From Ornithodoros turicata (taxonomy: Eukaryota > Arthropoda > Arachnida > Ixodida > Argasidae): a stretch of 64,000 nt of DNA. The notes under the pieces are model-generated. The model was not told where the DNA came from, made no database searches, and was given only the letters and a program-made list of their open reading frames with translations. The position numbers were made by a program, and so were the translations under genes. Location of the stretch: positions 930,001-994,000 of the forward strand of contig NW_026999348.1 of assembly GCF_037126465.1 (NCBI RefSeq). Reading direction: 5' to 3'. Positions 33,013 to 43,923 of the stretch are shown in pieces (position 1 is the stretch's first letter; every line of letters starts with the position of its first letter).

Positions 33013-35112
33013 GTGGACACCGAAGCGGAAGTTAGTCTAATCCCTGCAACTCGCGCCGACCGTTTGAAAGAAGCCACTTATCACCTCGCTGCCGCCAAAG
33101 CTACTGGGATTCCCGTTTACGGCGAAAGTTCCTTGGGACTTCACCGTACATTTCACTGGATTTTCCGCACCGCCGCCATTACTCACAACATTCTGGGCGC
33201 GGATTTCCTACACCACTTCGGCTTGCTCGTCGATCTGAAGCGCAGAACCCTGGTCGACTCTAGCACACAATTGCGCACACCTGCGCTGCGTTTGACGGCA
33301 CCCGAGACCGTTCCCACTCCCATCATCTCATCACTCCAATCCCCTTTCGTTGAGGTGGTGCATGAATTCCTATCGCTCACGAAGCCACCAGACTGGACGA
33401 AGCCGGTGGGACATGATGTCGTTCATCGTATTGAGACGAAAGGTGCCCCAGTTCACTTTCGACCACGCCGTCTCCCCCCTGAAAAGCTGCGGATCGCTCA
33501 AGGCGAATTTCAACATATGCTTGACATCGGCATCGCGCGTCAGTCAAACAGTGATTGGGCGACTCCGCTTCACATGGTCCCCCAAAAAACTGATGATTGG
33601 CGGCCTTGTGGGGATTTTCGAGCACTTAACTCCATCACGAAGCCAGACAGATACCCCCTGCCTAACGTTCAAGACTTCACCATCAATTTGGCCGGCACCA
33701 GATACTTCAGCAAAATAGACCTGGTGAAAGCGTATCATCAGATTCCGATGGCACCAGACGACATTCACAAAACAGCGATTACGACGCCATTCGGATTATT
33801 TGAATTATTAGCCGTTCGGCCTCAAGAACGCAGCTCAAACCTTTCAGGGCTTTATCGACACCATCCTACGAGGGCTCCCTTTCGCTTTTGCGTATATCGA
33901 CGACATACTTATCGCCAGCGCTACAGAACAGCAACACTTAGACTACCTTCGACAAGTTCTCTCTCGTCTGCAGGAACACGGCATCGAGATAAACGTCCAA
34001 AAATCCGAATTCGGCAAATCGTCTCTTTAGTTCCTCGGTCACAGAATCACAGCGGACGGCATTGTTCCTCTTCCCAGCAAGGTCCGGGCCATCCGGGAAT
34101 TCCTCGCCCCGCCTCCAGCAAGGAACTGCGACGTTTCCTCGGGCTTGTGAATTTTTATCGTCGTTTTGTTCCAGGCTGCGCGGCGCTTATGTGGCCACTA
34201 GAGAATTTAATGAGCTCGTCCCGCTCGCTAGCCGCGAGCGCCACCATGCTCAGCCACCCAGTTCACGATGCACCAACTTCTCTTCTTGTCGACGCTTCCG
34301 ACAATGCACTGGGAGAGGCTCTTCAACAGGAAATCGACGGCATGCGTTTTCCCCTCGCTTTTTTCTCACGGAAACTTTCCGAGACCGAGTCAAAGTACAG
34401 CGCTTTCGGGAAAGAACTACTCGCCGCTTACTCCGCCGTCCGACACTTCAGGCATTTCTTGGAAGGTCGGAGCTGTACTATTTGGACTGACCATAACCCT
34501 CTTGTCGGCGCCTTCACCTCCGCAAGTCGGAACTACACACCGCGTGAAATCCGGCACTCTGCTTACATCGCGGAATTCTCCACGGACGTTGGGCACATCA
34601 GTGGCGCCAAGAACGCAGCTGCTGACGCCCTAAGTCGCGTTCACTCTATCGGCAGCCCTCCTGTTCTCTCCGCAGATATCATTGCCCTTGACAGTCACGC
34701 GACCCTGAAATCGCTCACCCCCGAACACAGCGTTCCACCAGCCTCATACTTCAGGACGTGCTTTTCCCGGGCCATAGCGTACCCATTCTTTGCGACAACA
34801 CCTGCGCTGATCCCCGTCCTGTCATACCAGCGACTTTACGGAAATCTGTCTTTGACAGTATTCACGGGCTTGCCCACCCAGGAACGCGTGCTTCCATTAA
34901 ACTTGTCCTCCAACGCTTCGTGTGGCCCGGGGCACGTCAGGATATTCGCCGTTGGGTACGCTCTTGCGTTCCGTGTCAGCTCTCCAAATGCCATCGGCAC
35001 ACGGTTCCCCCCTTTGGCAGCGTTCCTGCCTCCTACCGACCTCTTTACCAAGGTGCACATTGACCTGGTCGGTCCATTACCACCATCCAACCGCTACATA
35101 CTCACAACATAG
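33013..35112 (+). pseudogene. Ty3-2 Pol, with mutated protease and truncated integrase
   Basis: Protease motif reads VDTEAEVSLIPA, so the catalytic DTG is now DTE. RT blocks YPLPNVQDF and [15 protein letters not shown] are in frame. The stretch 33810-34110 is read in a shifted frame (two compensating shifts), which removes the catalytic site from the main frame. RNase H (LVDASDNALGEALQQ, WTDHNPLVGAF) is readable. Integrase ends just after VHIDLVGPLPPSN and runs into the 3' LTR region, lacking two catalytic residues. Non-autonomous. Confidence 0.88.
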
Positions 35113-35234
35113 CCCGGCCCACGATCCTGACTCATCTCTGCCACCGGACATAGTCACGCCACCCACGCCTCCAAGACATGTCACTTGGGCTCCGACTACT
35201 CTCGCTCCAACTTGAACGCTGAAAGGGGGGCATA

Positions 35235-35372
35235 TGTAGTGCGACGACAACAACGACACTACAATCCGCCCACGCCACGCGCTCTTGCCTCACGCAGGAA
35301 TTAAACATTCTTGTTTCGCCCACCGACAACGGTTGTTGTAGTCTGTCCTCATTCTTCTGCGAGAACCCCACA
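35235..35372 (+). repeat. Ty3-2 3' LTR
   Basis: Pairs with the 5' LTR and is preceded by the purine run gaaagggggg. Followed by the TGGT duplication. Confidence 0.93.
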
Positions 35373-35376
35373 TGGT

Positions 35377-35830
35377 CTCTACACTGGCGCAGTACGGGCA
35401 GATATTCGTCGGAGTAATGTTCCACACGTGGAGGCGATCACTCGTCGGCTGTATGCTGTACGCAAAACTCCACATCGTGTCGAAGTGTGTCGAACAAGGA
35501 AGGAGGGAGCCACGAGCACACAGCCCTGCTTCACGCGATGGTGTCCACTTGCCGACGACGGTGGGTCCAGATTTTGCTGCTGCATGCCTCGTCCCACAAA
35601 ACTGCCTGCGACATATGAGCGGGGCTGGTGGAGTTCGGGTTCAGAGGGGGAGTGATGCGAGCCAGCATGCGATGGTAAGCGTGAATGACAGCATGGAACC
35701 GCCGTGGTGATCGTGCTGCCGGGCGAGACGGTGCAAACGACTCCGGTGAAAGCGTGCGCACCAGAGGCCCCATCAAGTACATTAGAAGAACTTGCGTGGG
35801 CCATGGCTCTCCAGGGTAGTTTCATTCTAA
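35377..35830 (-). pseudogene. LINE-D C-terminal region, part 1
   Basis: Minus-strand frame with SIQPTSDRLHVWNITPTNIC then CPYCASVET. This is the post-RT region and first half of the C-terminal zinc finger seen in R2/RTE-like and other LINE ORF2 proteins. Upstream frames (35480-35830) are shifted and less clear. It ends at the Ty3-2 boundary and continues at 31894. Confidence 0.65.
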
Positions 35831-35935
35831 ATCGAACAACTTGTGAAAGTCGTATTTTTTAATTCGCCCATAAAAAATATATGTTAGAGGACGAATCGTT
35901 GCGTCAAACGACACAAGGCGGGAACCGCTAAACGT

Positions 35936-37688
35936 GCCCCGATTGAAAAAATCACCAGAATTATTCTGGTGTTTCCTGATGTTCCTGGCGTTAACACTAG
36001 ACTCTTTTGGTGTTTGTGATGTGCACATCAAAAATTTCTGGCGTGACACCAAGGTGATTCTGGTGCTGTCGAGTTCTCCTGATGTAAACACCAGAGTGGA
36101 CTACTACGACACAAGAATGATTCTGGTGCCTTCTAGAATGCTTGGTGTGCGCACTAGACAGACGTAGTGTTTTAATGTGACCGTTAGAGCGGTCTGGTGT
36201 GGTTCACAGACACCAGACATACAGGAGCCAGGGTACGAGCACTACACGTTGTTACCATGAAAACCGCTATTTAGAATGATCATGAGTTCCTTAGCGCAAG
36301 TTCTTTTACAAAGGAATGATAATTCGCATCGCAAATAATTCCCCCGAGTGTCGAAATTGACACGCTTTGCGGCTTTCATTCGAGTTTGAAAACGAAACTT
36401 TACGCTCTCATTGTCACATAAGACAGCGACAGCGCCATCGGCATTAGTGTCTGTTTTGAACTCAACGGGCTGGTCGAGGAGGTTGAGGTAGCGTTTCGTC
36501 CTGGTTTTCAACATGAAAACTTCGCACGAATGTGAAGAACTTTGAATATATGTTTCTGAAGTTCTGCATTATATGTCGTAGTTTGCTTTCCAACCTGTGC
36601 ACGAGTGGAAGTGTGAGAAAATACAAGAGATGCATTCGGGGTAGATGTGACGACTGGTCATTGGTGTGACGTCTTTGAATGTGCGTTTTGTCCGGCATCA
36701 TGTGAACTGATTATTCATGGGATATGGACTACAAGAAGAGAGGACGGAAAATGACTGAAGAGTTCATCGAGTATGCTTTTCCAAATTATAACTGTATCGC
36801 ATGTGATGTATTCACACTCGTAGAAGAAATAACATTGCTGCTTTTTGTACTTTTATATTGTGGAGTGCATACTTCTCCTAACTGTGTATCATCAATGGTA
36901 GCAGTAATACAGACAGTTTTGTTACACGTGCTTGTCTGTTTCTATTTATTGATTCTCAGTATACTATATGCAAATAATTAGTTTAGGCTGCTAACAGCTG
37001 GGACACCTTTGCAGTAGAAAGAAACCTGTGATATCTTGTTGTATTGTTGACTGGTTTGGTGAGTCGCTAACATTAATGAGTACATCCCAAGCAGCCTTAG
37101 TACCGGAATAACGAGCAGACCGTGTTGGTTGAATGTTGCACATTCATGTATGCATGTCAGGATCCCTTCGTGGTGTTTTATGATGCTCGACTATTGAACA
37201 TTATGCTGTTTCACGCATTCGATACCGTGAGGTAATTGGTTCCTCAGCGCCCTCACGAGGCTCTGAAAGCTGTGCATAATCTTGAACGCTTAGAGAAAAA
37301 CAAACAGGACAGCACTAACACCGTGTTCGTGCTGTGGTGCCGCGCTTGCACTATCCTGCTTTCGCTCTCTCTCTCTCACACACACACACGTCTACAGCTA
37401 TGCACAGCTTTTAGTCCATTGTGAGGTTCCTAACGGACCAAGTACATCACGGGATTTAACGCATGAGACATCATAATGTTCAAGAGTGAGCGTCACAGAA
37501 CACCGGGGATCCTGGTGTGCAACACCAGAGCGCACACACCAGAGCTCCTGGTGTGGAACATCAGAGAACAGGCACTAGGAACACCAGGGAATTCTGATGC
37601 TAACATCAGAGAAGAAAGCACCAGGAATGTCCCAAATCACAGCCACCAAAAACACCAGAATGATTCTAATGCTTTTTTCAATAGGGGC
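35936..37688. mobile_element. TIR element built of CACCAG/CTGGTG iterations, inside the Maverick TIR
   Basis: Ends GCCCCGATTGAAAAAATCACCAGAAT on the left and the near complement at 37650-37688. Both 200-270 bp ends are packed with CACCAG/CTGGTG words. It interrupts the left Maverick repeat between 'ccgctaaacgt' and 'ctgaacaagtctaaac'. The interior (36240-37480) has no recognised gene. Confidence 0.7.
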
Positions 37689-38037
37689 GTCTGAACAAGT
37701 CTAAACATGCGAGAAAAGGCTGAACACGAGTGCGGTCAAATCACTCGTTGGTCACCGCTAAACACGGGGGGGGGGGGCACGGCAAACATGCGAGAAAAGG
37801 AGTGCGGTAAATCACTCACCTTTTCCCCCGCGGCGACTGCTCATCAGCCAGGCAGAAACTGAGCGAGCGCGGGGACTGCGGAGCACCCGAGCACACGTCT
37901 GCTCTCCGCAACAGCCAGCCAGAAACTGAGCGAGCACGGGGACTGCGGAGGAACCGAGCACACGTCTGCTCTCCGCGACAGCCAGTCAGCAACTGACTGA
38001 GGCGACGCGCTGCGGCAGCTTCGTGCGCGCGCGCTCG
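37689..38037 (+). repeat. Maverick left TIR, inner part
   Basis: The reverse complement matches 45075-45300: 'gaacaagtctaaacatgcgagaaaagg', 'caaatcactcgttggtcaccgctaaacac', 'cctttcccccgcggcgactgctcatcagccaggcagaaactg' and 'gcaactgactgaggcg'. A poly-G run at 37767 replaces a shorter one on the right. Confidence 0.85.
37847..37980. repeat. 67 bp tandem duplication in the Maverick left TIR
   Basis: Two copies of a 67 bp unit starting gccag(g/c)cagaaactgagcgagc, followed by the start of a third. The right TIR has only the equivalent of one truncated unit. Confidence 0.8.
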
Positions 38038-38055
38038 CGTCATCACTACGTGAAG

Positions 38056-38505
38056 ATGTACAGCTACTACTCGTTACAAAATTGTTCCCGCACCCACGCT
38101 TCTTGGGAAGAAGTGGAGAAGGAATGTTTCAACAGCGAAAGTCCCCACAACGAGCTCGTCATCACTGCTTTTCGCTACGTGATAGACATGGTAGGCTTTG
38201 GCAATATAGGAGAGATCTCGCCGCAGGAGATGGTGCGTCGGATCTACGCCCGTTGCTAGAACGTCTGCATAACGGTTCCGGACGGACCCCTGGGACTGCT
38301 GAGCGAATTTGTGAGCTTGTCCAACGCAGAATTCAACTACATCGCTGCAGACATCGTGGACCTTCTCGCTCGTGCCATCGCTCATATTAAGCACACCCTG
38401 CGGAAGCAGCGACATTTGCAAGCAGTCTACATCGCCAACTTTGTCATTGATTTATTGAAATACCGCTTAGTTATTGACATGCAATGCATTAAACAGTCCG
38501 AATAA
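38056..38505 (+). pseudogene. Maverick left-end gene, unknown function, in-frame TAG
   Basis: The open frame from ATG at 38056 (MYSYYSLQNCSRTH) is interrupted by a single TAG at 38257-38259 and then continues in the same frame to 38505 (149 codons in all). The second half is helical (FNYIAADIVDLLARAIAHI). It is the only plus-strand gene seen in the element and begins just inside the left TIR. The sequence just upstream (CGCTCGCGTCATCA) also occurs upstream of the right-end gene. No homolog recognised. Confidence 0.45.
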
Positions 38506-38519
38506 CTTTGAGAGACTCT

Positions 38520-38960
38520 GTGTTTTCTTTCACTGAAACATGTTTATTGAATACAGACAAAAGAGTTGGTCGATAGATGCCTGCACCCTCCCTGACTTGT
38601 CTGATCTCACGAACGGAGCATTACGAGATGATCAGACGTCCCAGAAAAGGAACAGGGAATCTTCATCCCACGCAGCGTCGTCATTGCGCGGGTCACTGGA
38701 CCAGCACGTTGACGGAATGGTCATTCTTTTCGTACACCCATTCCGCTACCACACTGCCACGATGACCCGTGCTTCTCCTGTCTGCGAGAGAGAGAGAGAG
38801 AGAAAGATAAGCATATCTCGACTACAACTTTTATTCTCGATTACATGCGCGTGCAGCTGTTTGTTCCGCGGTTACTCGATGCCTGACGACGACGCTCTCG
38901 GGCTCTCTTCCGGGTTTTCCGTTGCTGCACAAAGAGAGAGCACTATCATAATCCTATACG
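38520..38960. other. Maverick intergenic region
   Basis: No confident gene. A plus-strand open frame with a (GA)n tract at 38789-38803 is probably chance. Confidence 0.35.
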
Positions 38961-38970
38961 CGTCAAAACA

Positions 38971-40895
38971 CTAGGAAAGCTTGCCGTATTCGCAGCTTCC
39001 ATAAGGGAAGGAGTGTACGGCATCCCCGAGATAGCGCTTGTCGTCGTAGGGGACCAAGCTCTTCTTGAGTCTCGAAATGGTGTACATCGTTTGCTTTATA
39101 CTCTGGATGGTGCACTGCTTCTGAGAGACCACCTTTTCATTGAACAGAGAATCTCGGTACACTTCGTGCAATAAATGTTTCCTCACCACGTCTTTCTTAA
39201 CTCCTTTCGCTCTCGCGATCTGTTTGTGTGTCCCAGTCAAGAGAACGCTGTACATTTTCGCTCGGATGGCTACGACTTCCTGAATAACTCCGCCTCCCGT
39301 CTCGTCTTTGAAGTACCGCATCTGATTCGCGTGCTCGTCGTTGAAAAGTGGGTGGTCCGGCGGATAGGAAGACAGATCTAACTCACTCTCAATCTTCATC
39401 AGCTGCTCTTCCAGGCTTTCACACGTGAGACAAAAAATTATGCTGTCCGTGTCGCTACAGATCAATTGCACTGGACACGTCAAGCGAGAAAAGAGCGACT
39501 CGTAGACGAAGCTGTACATTCGGACTTTGGATATCTCTAGAATGGCAAAGCCCACGTAAAGGGGGTGCGTGCATTTGATGTGGCGTTGTTTCTTCTCGTA
39601 CAAGATGCACTTATCACTCAGAATGCGAAAATGCTGACTGTCGTCGGAGCTAGCTTTTCGGAGCGCGCCTTCTTTGTCGTAGGCTATAGTGTACCTTTTC
39701 ATGCGTCTCACATTTTGTATCGACCTACCGAACGTAGTGTTCGACATTTCGTGGTCGCGGCATTCCTCAATGGAATGGAGGAAGGTCGCGGGAAGAAGGT
39801 CGCGGAAATGGAGATCGCCAATGTTGAACCCTCTTATCTTTTCCGAGCTCGGAGCTAAGATCCACGGTTCGCCCAGATTTAGAACGTACATGTGGCGGAG
39901 AAGGGAGCTCAAATCGTACTGCAGGTTATGCACGCACACGACGAGTTCTTTGGTGTTACGACACGTAAGGTTACACGTATCACACAGCGTCGCGACAAAA
40001 TTCGAAGAACCGGGCTCTACGAAGCGGGTGTGGTCGTGATGCGACACCTTTCGCGTATGTCGGTTAAATCCGTTCCCACAAAATTCGCAGTGCGTAGCGC
40101 TTGCGTGCCTAAAGTGGTCTTCCATACTCATGACCAACGGTGAGGGACTACGGTTCAACCTATCGATTTGATCGCTAAATCACTTGAGCGAGAGCAGGCA
40201 TTTCTCTGCCGCGTTGGGTCCCAAATAGCCATCTAGGCCTAGTATTTTTCCATCCAAACTTCTCACTACAACGATGCAGTACGAGGTCATCCTGTGCACA
40301 CTCACGGCGTCCTTAATAAGTGCGTCCTTTTCCAAGACGCTGTCCGTGTCCAATAGGGATAAGGATGCATGTACTGTATCGTGTTGAAGGAGACACTCTC
40401 CCCCGCTTTTGGCATTTCGAGAATCACTTCGTTTACGTCTCGACACAGGCGTTCGTGTTGCTGCAATGCCTCTCTCATCCCGTAACCTGACGTGCATTTC
40501 TCTCAATAAAAGTAGTCACTTCGTCCCATGAAAGTGCTAAATTTTCGGATCCCATAGAAATGCTCCCTAACCTCGAGCAGATGGACTTCATCCTTATAGA
40601 GCGTGCTGGGAACCCGTCCGGTAGATATCGAACTCGTCTGCTCGTCGAACACGTAGATGTACACGGAGATTTTGTTTTTTCTCTCCCACAGGGCAATGTC
40701 TTCGTAAGTAACTGGGAAGCAGGGTGGCCAGTATGTTACGCGCGTCTCCGCATTCGAAGGATTCATGTATTTGTGGTATCTGACATGAAGGTTTGGTTTG
40801 CTCCTCAACGGATGCAAGAGTGCCACAACACTGTGCTTGAAAGACTCTTGTTCGTGATTCGGTGGAAGTTTGACGTTTGTGAGAGTCTTTGTTTT
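38971..40895 (-). pseudogene. Maverick protein-primed DNA polymerase B, internally deleted
   Basis: The N-terminal domain begins inside the fused frame at about 40895 (FKHSVVALLHPL and HFYGIRKFSTFMG). It continues through frameshifted pieces (ILEMPKAGESVSF at about 40410, and YCIVVVRSLDGKILG). The last frame (38971-40158) has a Cys/His finger CEFCGNGF...HHDHTR...CDTCN and exonuclease-type text (VVCVHNLQYDLSSLLRH, FRDLLPATFLHSIEEC). It then jumps directly to palm motif B (TTFGRSIQNVRRM) and motif C (CSDTDSIIF). Motif A and the third exonuclease motif are missing. About 640 codons remain of the usual 1000 or more. Dead. Confidence 0.85.
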
Positions 40896-41345
40896 TCTTT
40901 TCAACATTTCGGGAAGCTCGATCGTGCACCCAATCCACTTCGGTTTTAAGCGCGTTAGTTTTAAGTCGACACATTGGACGTCGTGCTTGTCTTTCTCGTA
41001 ATAAAAGGGTAGTATTTTTAATATCGGTTTTTTCCCGCTCCCCACGTACGTGGGCTCCACGATATCCGTGTAGACGATTATGTTGTGAAACGGGGGTTCC
41101 AGGAGTACCTCGACGTAGCTCGTGGCATCCTCCTCCCCCGTGAACACGGTACGCGATTCGAAGCCCAAAAGCACAGCCAGGTACTTGGAAAGTCTTAAGG
41201 TGGAGGTGCCCTCGGAAAGCCGAATTTTACATTTCTGTTCGGTTCCGTCGAAGCTGAAGCGCGCGCGTTTGCCTACGCGCTGGATAATCGCATCCAGAAG
41301 TGCTTGCGGCGTCGCATAATAGCTGGGAGGCAGATGTACTTGCAA
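40503..41345 (-). pseudogene. Fusion frame: minor-capsid-like C terminus joined to PolB N terminus
   Basis: One open frame of 280 codons. Residues about 1-140 resemble the C-terminal half of the Maverick minor-capsid/penton-type protein (LRLSKYLAVLLGF, VYTDIVEPTYVGSGKKPIL). Residues about 150-280 are the start of polymerase B. The two are separate genes in intact Mavericks, so a deletion seems to have fused them in frame. The Met at 41345 is internal to the capsid-like gene. Confidence 0.65.
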
Positions 41346-42100
41346 AGATCGAGGAATTTTTTCATCTTCATCGTGAAAGAAAATTGTCGCGCTACAGGGA
41401 AAGAGACGCGTAGTGTTTTTCCGCGTCCCTCGACGGGTGTGAGATGTAGCAGCTTGACAAAGGGTTCCGGTACATGCAACCCTTTCGGCGTTTTCAGAGA
41501 GTAGATGTTATCCGCGAATTCTAGCGAGGCGTCCAGCTTGTGCGTCTAGAAATACTTGTTGAGTGTGTTCCGTAGGGACGTGGTTTCCGAATTCAAAGTG
41601 ACGTCGCCGAAAGCGACGGGTGCGGCGTGCTCCAGTATGATGGAGGTGGCTTCGCGTTCGCTCAATCTGGGAGGTTTCACCGCACGACCTGCTTCGCGGG
41701 ACGCTAGCGAGCCGTCGAGCGCCTGTGCAAGCCGAGGGTCCAATTCCACGGCCTTCACGTCCACGGGTAAGACGAAGTCGTATCGCGATTTACTGTACGC
41801 GAAAGAAACGTTAAATTCCTAAAGGGCTTTTCCCAAATCCCTCTCGAGATCCGAGGTTACACGAAAAGTTCTGCCGGCTTCGACTGTGTCCTCGAAAGAA
41901 ACCTCGGTTTTTGCACCTTGCCTTTCGTACCCGATATTTAAAAAATTGTTGCTTATGCTGAGATCCATCAGACCGACTTTATAGCGATTCGAGAGCTGAA
42001 GCGGACTATCGAAAGCTACCGTGAAGGCGTTGAGTTTATTCGAGGAAAACTTATCCATGCTGGCGTTCGAGAGCAGGTGGACGTAGATGTCTGACGTCAT
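41346..42100 (-). pseudogene. Minor-capsid/penton-like protein, N-terminal part
   Basis: Starts at ATG 42100, overlapping the integrase stop by four bases (ATGA). The opening SDIYVHLLSNASMDKF and PLQLSNRYKVGLMDLS matches a family often found beside Maverick integrases and thought to be the minor capsid or penton protein. The frame stops at 41819. The rest is scattered through other frames (41546-41764, 41273-41479) before joining the fused frame. Assignment to capsid is from family pattern, not structure. Confidence 0.55.
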
Positions 42101-43135
42101 TTCCAAATCTTGACCACGTCGCTTCTCGGAACCCAACTGTCGTGTTCTTTGTCGTAACCGAACCAGCGAACAAAGGAGAAGCTCTGACCGTTCACTTGCT
42201 TCTTTCTCAGTACTTTCGTTACTGGCCAAGGCTGATTAGCATCTCGGGTTACGACGAGTACCTCCTCCAGGTAGAAAGATCCGTCCACTTCCTTACCCCG
42301 GTAATCTTCCAGGTGCACGACGGGAGGGGAGGTGTCTCTCAGGCGGGAGACGGTGAAAATCTCAGGCGACCAACTCCCTTCCGAGCTCTTATGAAAACCT
42401 TTTCTGTGTAGTAGGACCCTCACTTTATCCCCCACATTGAGCTTCTTTTCACGGAGCGTACGACGGGCTTCCTATTTATCTTATTGAAAAGCTCCAATTC
42501 GTTTTCGGGTGTGACCGGGCTGATGCCCAAAGTCCTGTGTTTGGTGGTGTTGTAGTCGCGCACGATCTTGGGAAGCGCGGAAATGAAGTGGTATTTTCCG
42601 GTTACTCTAAAATAGCGGAATATTCTGTCGCGTAAAGTGCATATCACGCGTTCTGCCTGTGATGCTTTGGTTACTGGAGAGAAGGTGGAATACATGTGGA
42701 CCTTCTTTCGTGAGAGATACTCCTTGACGGTCTTGTTGTAGAATTCCCCTCCTCTGTCACAAAAGATGTGTGTAGGTGCGTTACCTCCCCGAAAAAGTCT
42801 TATCATGGCCCTTTTCATTTCGGCAGGGCGCTTCGTTTTTAGCGGGAGAGTGCGCAGAATACGGGAGAGGGAATCGATTGCCACGAGAATGTAGCGGTAG
42901 CCACCGTTGAATCTCTTGTATTTTGAAAAGTCTGCGAGGTCCATTTGCTTGAGGGCGATTTGCTTGAGGGCGATGATGCGTCTCCTAGTAAACTTTCTTC
43001 TGACTGGATGGTGGAGCGTGTAGGCATCCAGCTTTCTGAGAACGTGTGAGAGCCTTGTTTTTGCTCAAGTGACGCGCTTTTCTATAGCGGTCCACACCCC
43101 CCAAACCACCCGCTGGCTTTTCATATCCCTCCATA
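42097..43135 (-). pseudogene. Maverick retroviral-like integrase with chromodomain
   Basis: N-terminal finger remnant (YTLHHPVRRKFTRRR), then the core with QMDLADFSKY, VAIDSLSR, HIFCDRGGEFYN and QAERVICTLRDRIFRYF (D, D, E residues visible). A frame change at about 42420-42435 leads to the C-terminal SH3-like and chromodomain part (DKVRVLLHRKGF, WSPEIFTV, VRWFGYDKEHDSWVP). The enzyme would insert the element with a 6 bp target duplication. The N terminus has a stop and shifts near 43060, so it is broken. Confidence 0.88.
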
Positions 43136-43203
43136 AGTCGTCCACGAAATTGAGGCTTGCTGCTGCTGCTGCTGTTGAGACTCGCGAGGTTTGGGCAGGG
43201 AAA

Positions 43204-43521
43204 TCAGACGCAGTAGTTTCGAGACTTTGGGGAAGCAGGAAGGTTTCTTCCCCATCTTACATTGTAACAAATAATTAACGAGTTCGTAAATGGAGGAGTG
43301 CCTGATGGGCTTGCCCGGCACGGAGACACAACCCTAGCGATCCCAGGAAATAACAATTTTATTTCCGAGACGACCCTTTCCGCTTCCTCTTCGTCAACCT
43401 CTGGAGAGAGGAGCGAATAGTCAAAGTCATTTGTAGCGTCGGACGTCTTGTTTTTATTGTCGTAGGGGTCAAATCCGTACTGCTTGAGTATGCGATACAG
43501 TGCTTGCAGTATGAGTTTCAC
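43204..43521 (-). pseudogene. Unassigned Maverick open frame
   Basis: 105 codons, acidic in the middle (SPEVDEEEAERVVSEI). A second overlapping frame (43121-43321) carries a CAG-repeat-derived Gln tract near 43155. Lies between the small basic protein and integrase. Possibly a decayed virion-gene homolog, but I cannot name it. Confidence 0.3.
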
Positions 43522-43539
43522 TTTGACGTCGTCACTTCC

Positions 43540-43923
43540 TTCGAGGCAAGAATGTTTCCGATGGAGGAGGAGGAGGTGGTCACTTCAATTCTCTTGGCCA
43601 TTGGCAAAAAGGTTCAACACAGCGGAAAGCAGGAGAGGAACCACCGACGAAAGAACGCCCTGTCCTCGCTGCTGAGACAGTTAGCGCTTAAAACGTTGCG
43701 GATTCTTGTGAATCTTTTTGTAGGTGAGCCATCATAAAAAGCGTTTGTGTAAACGCGCGAACGTATCTGGAGCTAGAGCCACCTTTCCAATCAATACATT
43801 GAGGCAAATTTCGGAGAGGTGTTTCATGCCGGACGAAGACGAACGTCTCAAAATGTCGCGACGTCGCGGAGGGGGTAGAGTGCAGGGTACTTTGAGTAAA
43901 GTGAGGTGAGGGCGGAGATTCAT
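43540..43923 (-). pseudogene. Small basic Maverick protein
   Basis: The frame from 43923 (MNLRPHLTLLKVPCTLPPP) runs to 43732. The pattern LLK...RRDILRRSSSSGMKHLSEICLNVLIGKVAL is that of the short basic protein found next to ATPase and integrase in many Mavericks. It reads on through a shift into KKIHKNPQRFKR, a stop, and VVPLLLSAVLNLF. The function of the family is not settled (core-like or membrane-active virion peptide). Confidence 0.5.

Larger units (their letters stand above)
31899..35372 (+). mobile_element. Ty3-2: internally deleted CsRn1-clade LTR retrotransposon
   Basis: Two 138 bp LTRs (four differences) are flanked by TGGT at 31895-31898 and 35373-35376. Total 3.47 kb, about 1 kb shorter than Ty3-1 because most of the integrase core is missing. 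It is related to Ty3-1 but a distinct family, since the LTRs are unlike. Confidence 0.92.

Noticed and set aside
38540..38974. 144-codon plus-strand frame in the Maverick.
   Set aside because: It contains a (GA)n tract, overlaps the polymerase end on the other strand and shows no family motif.
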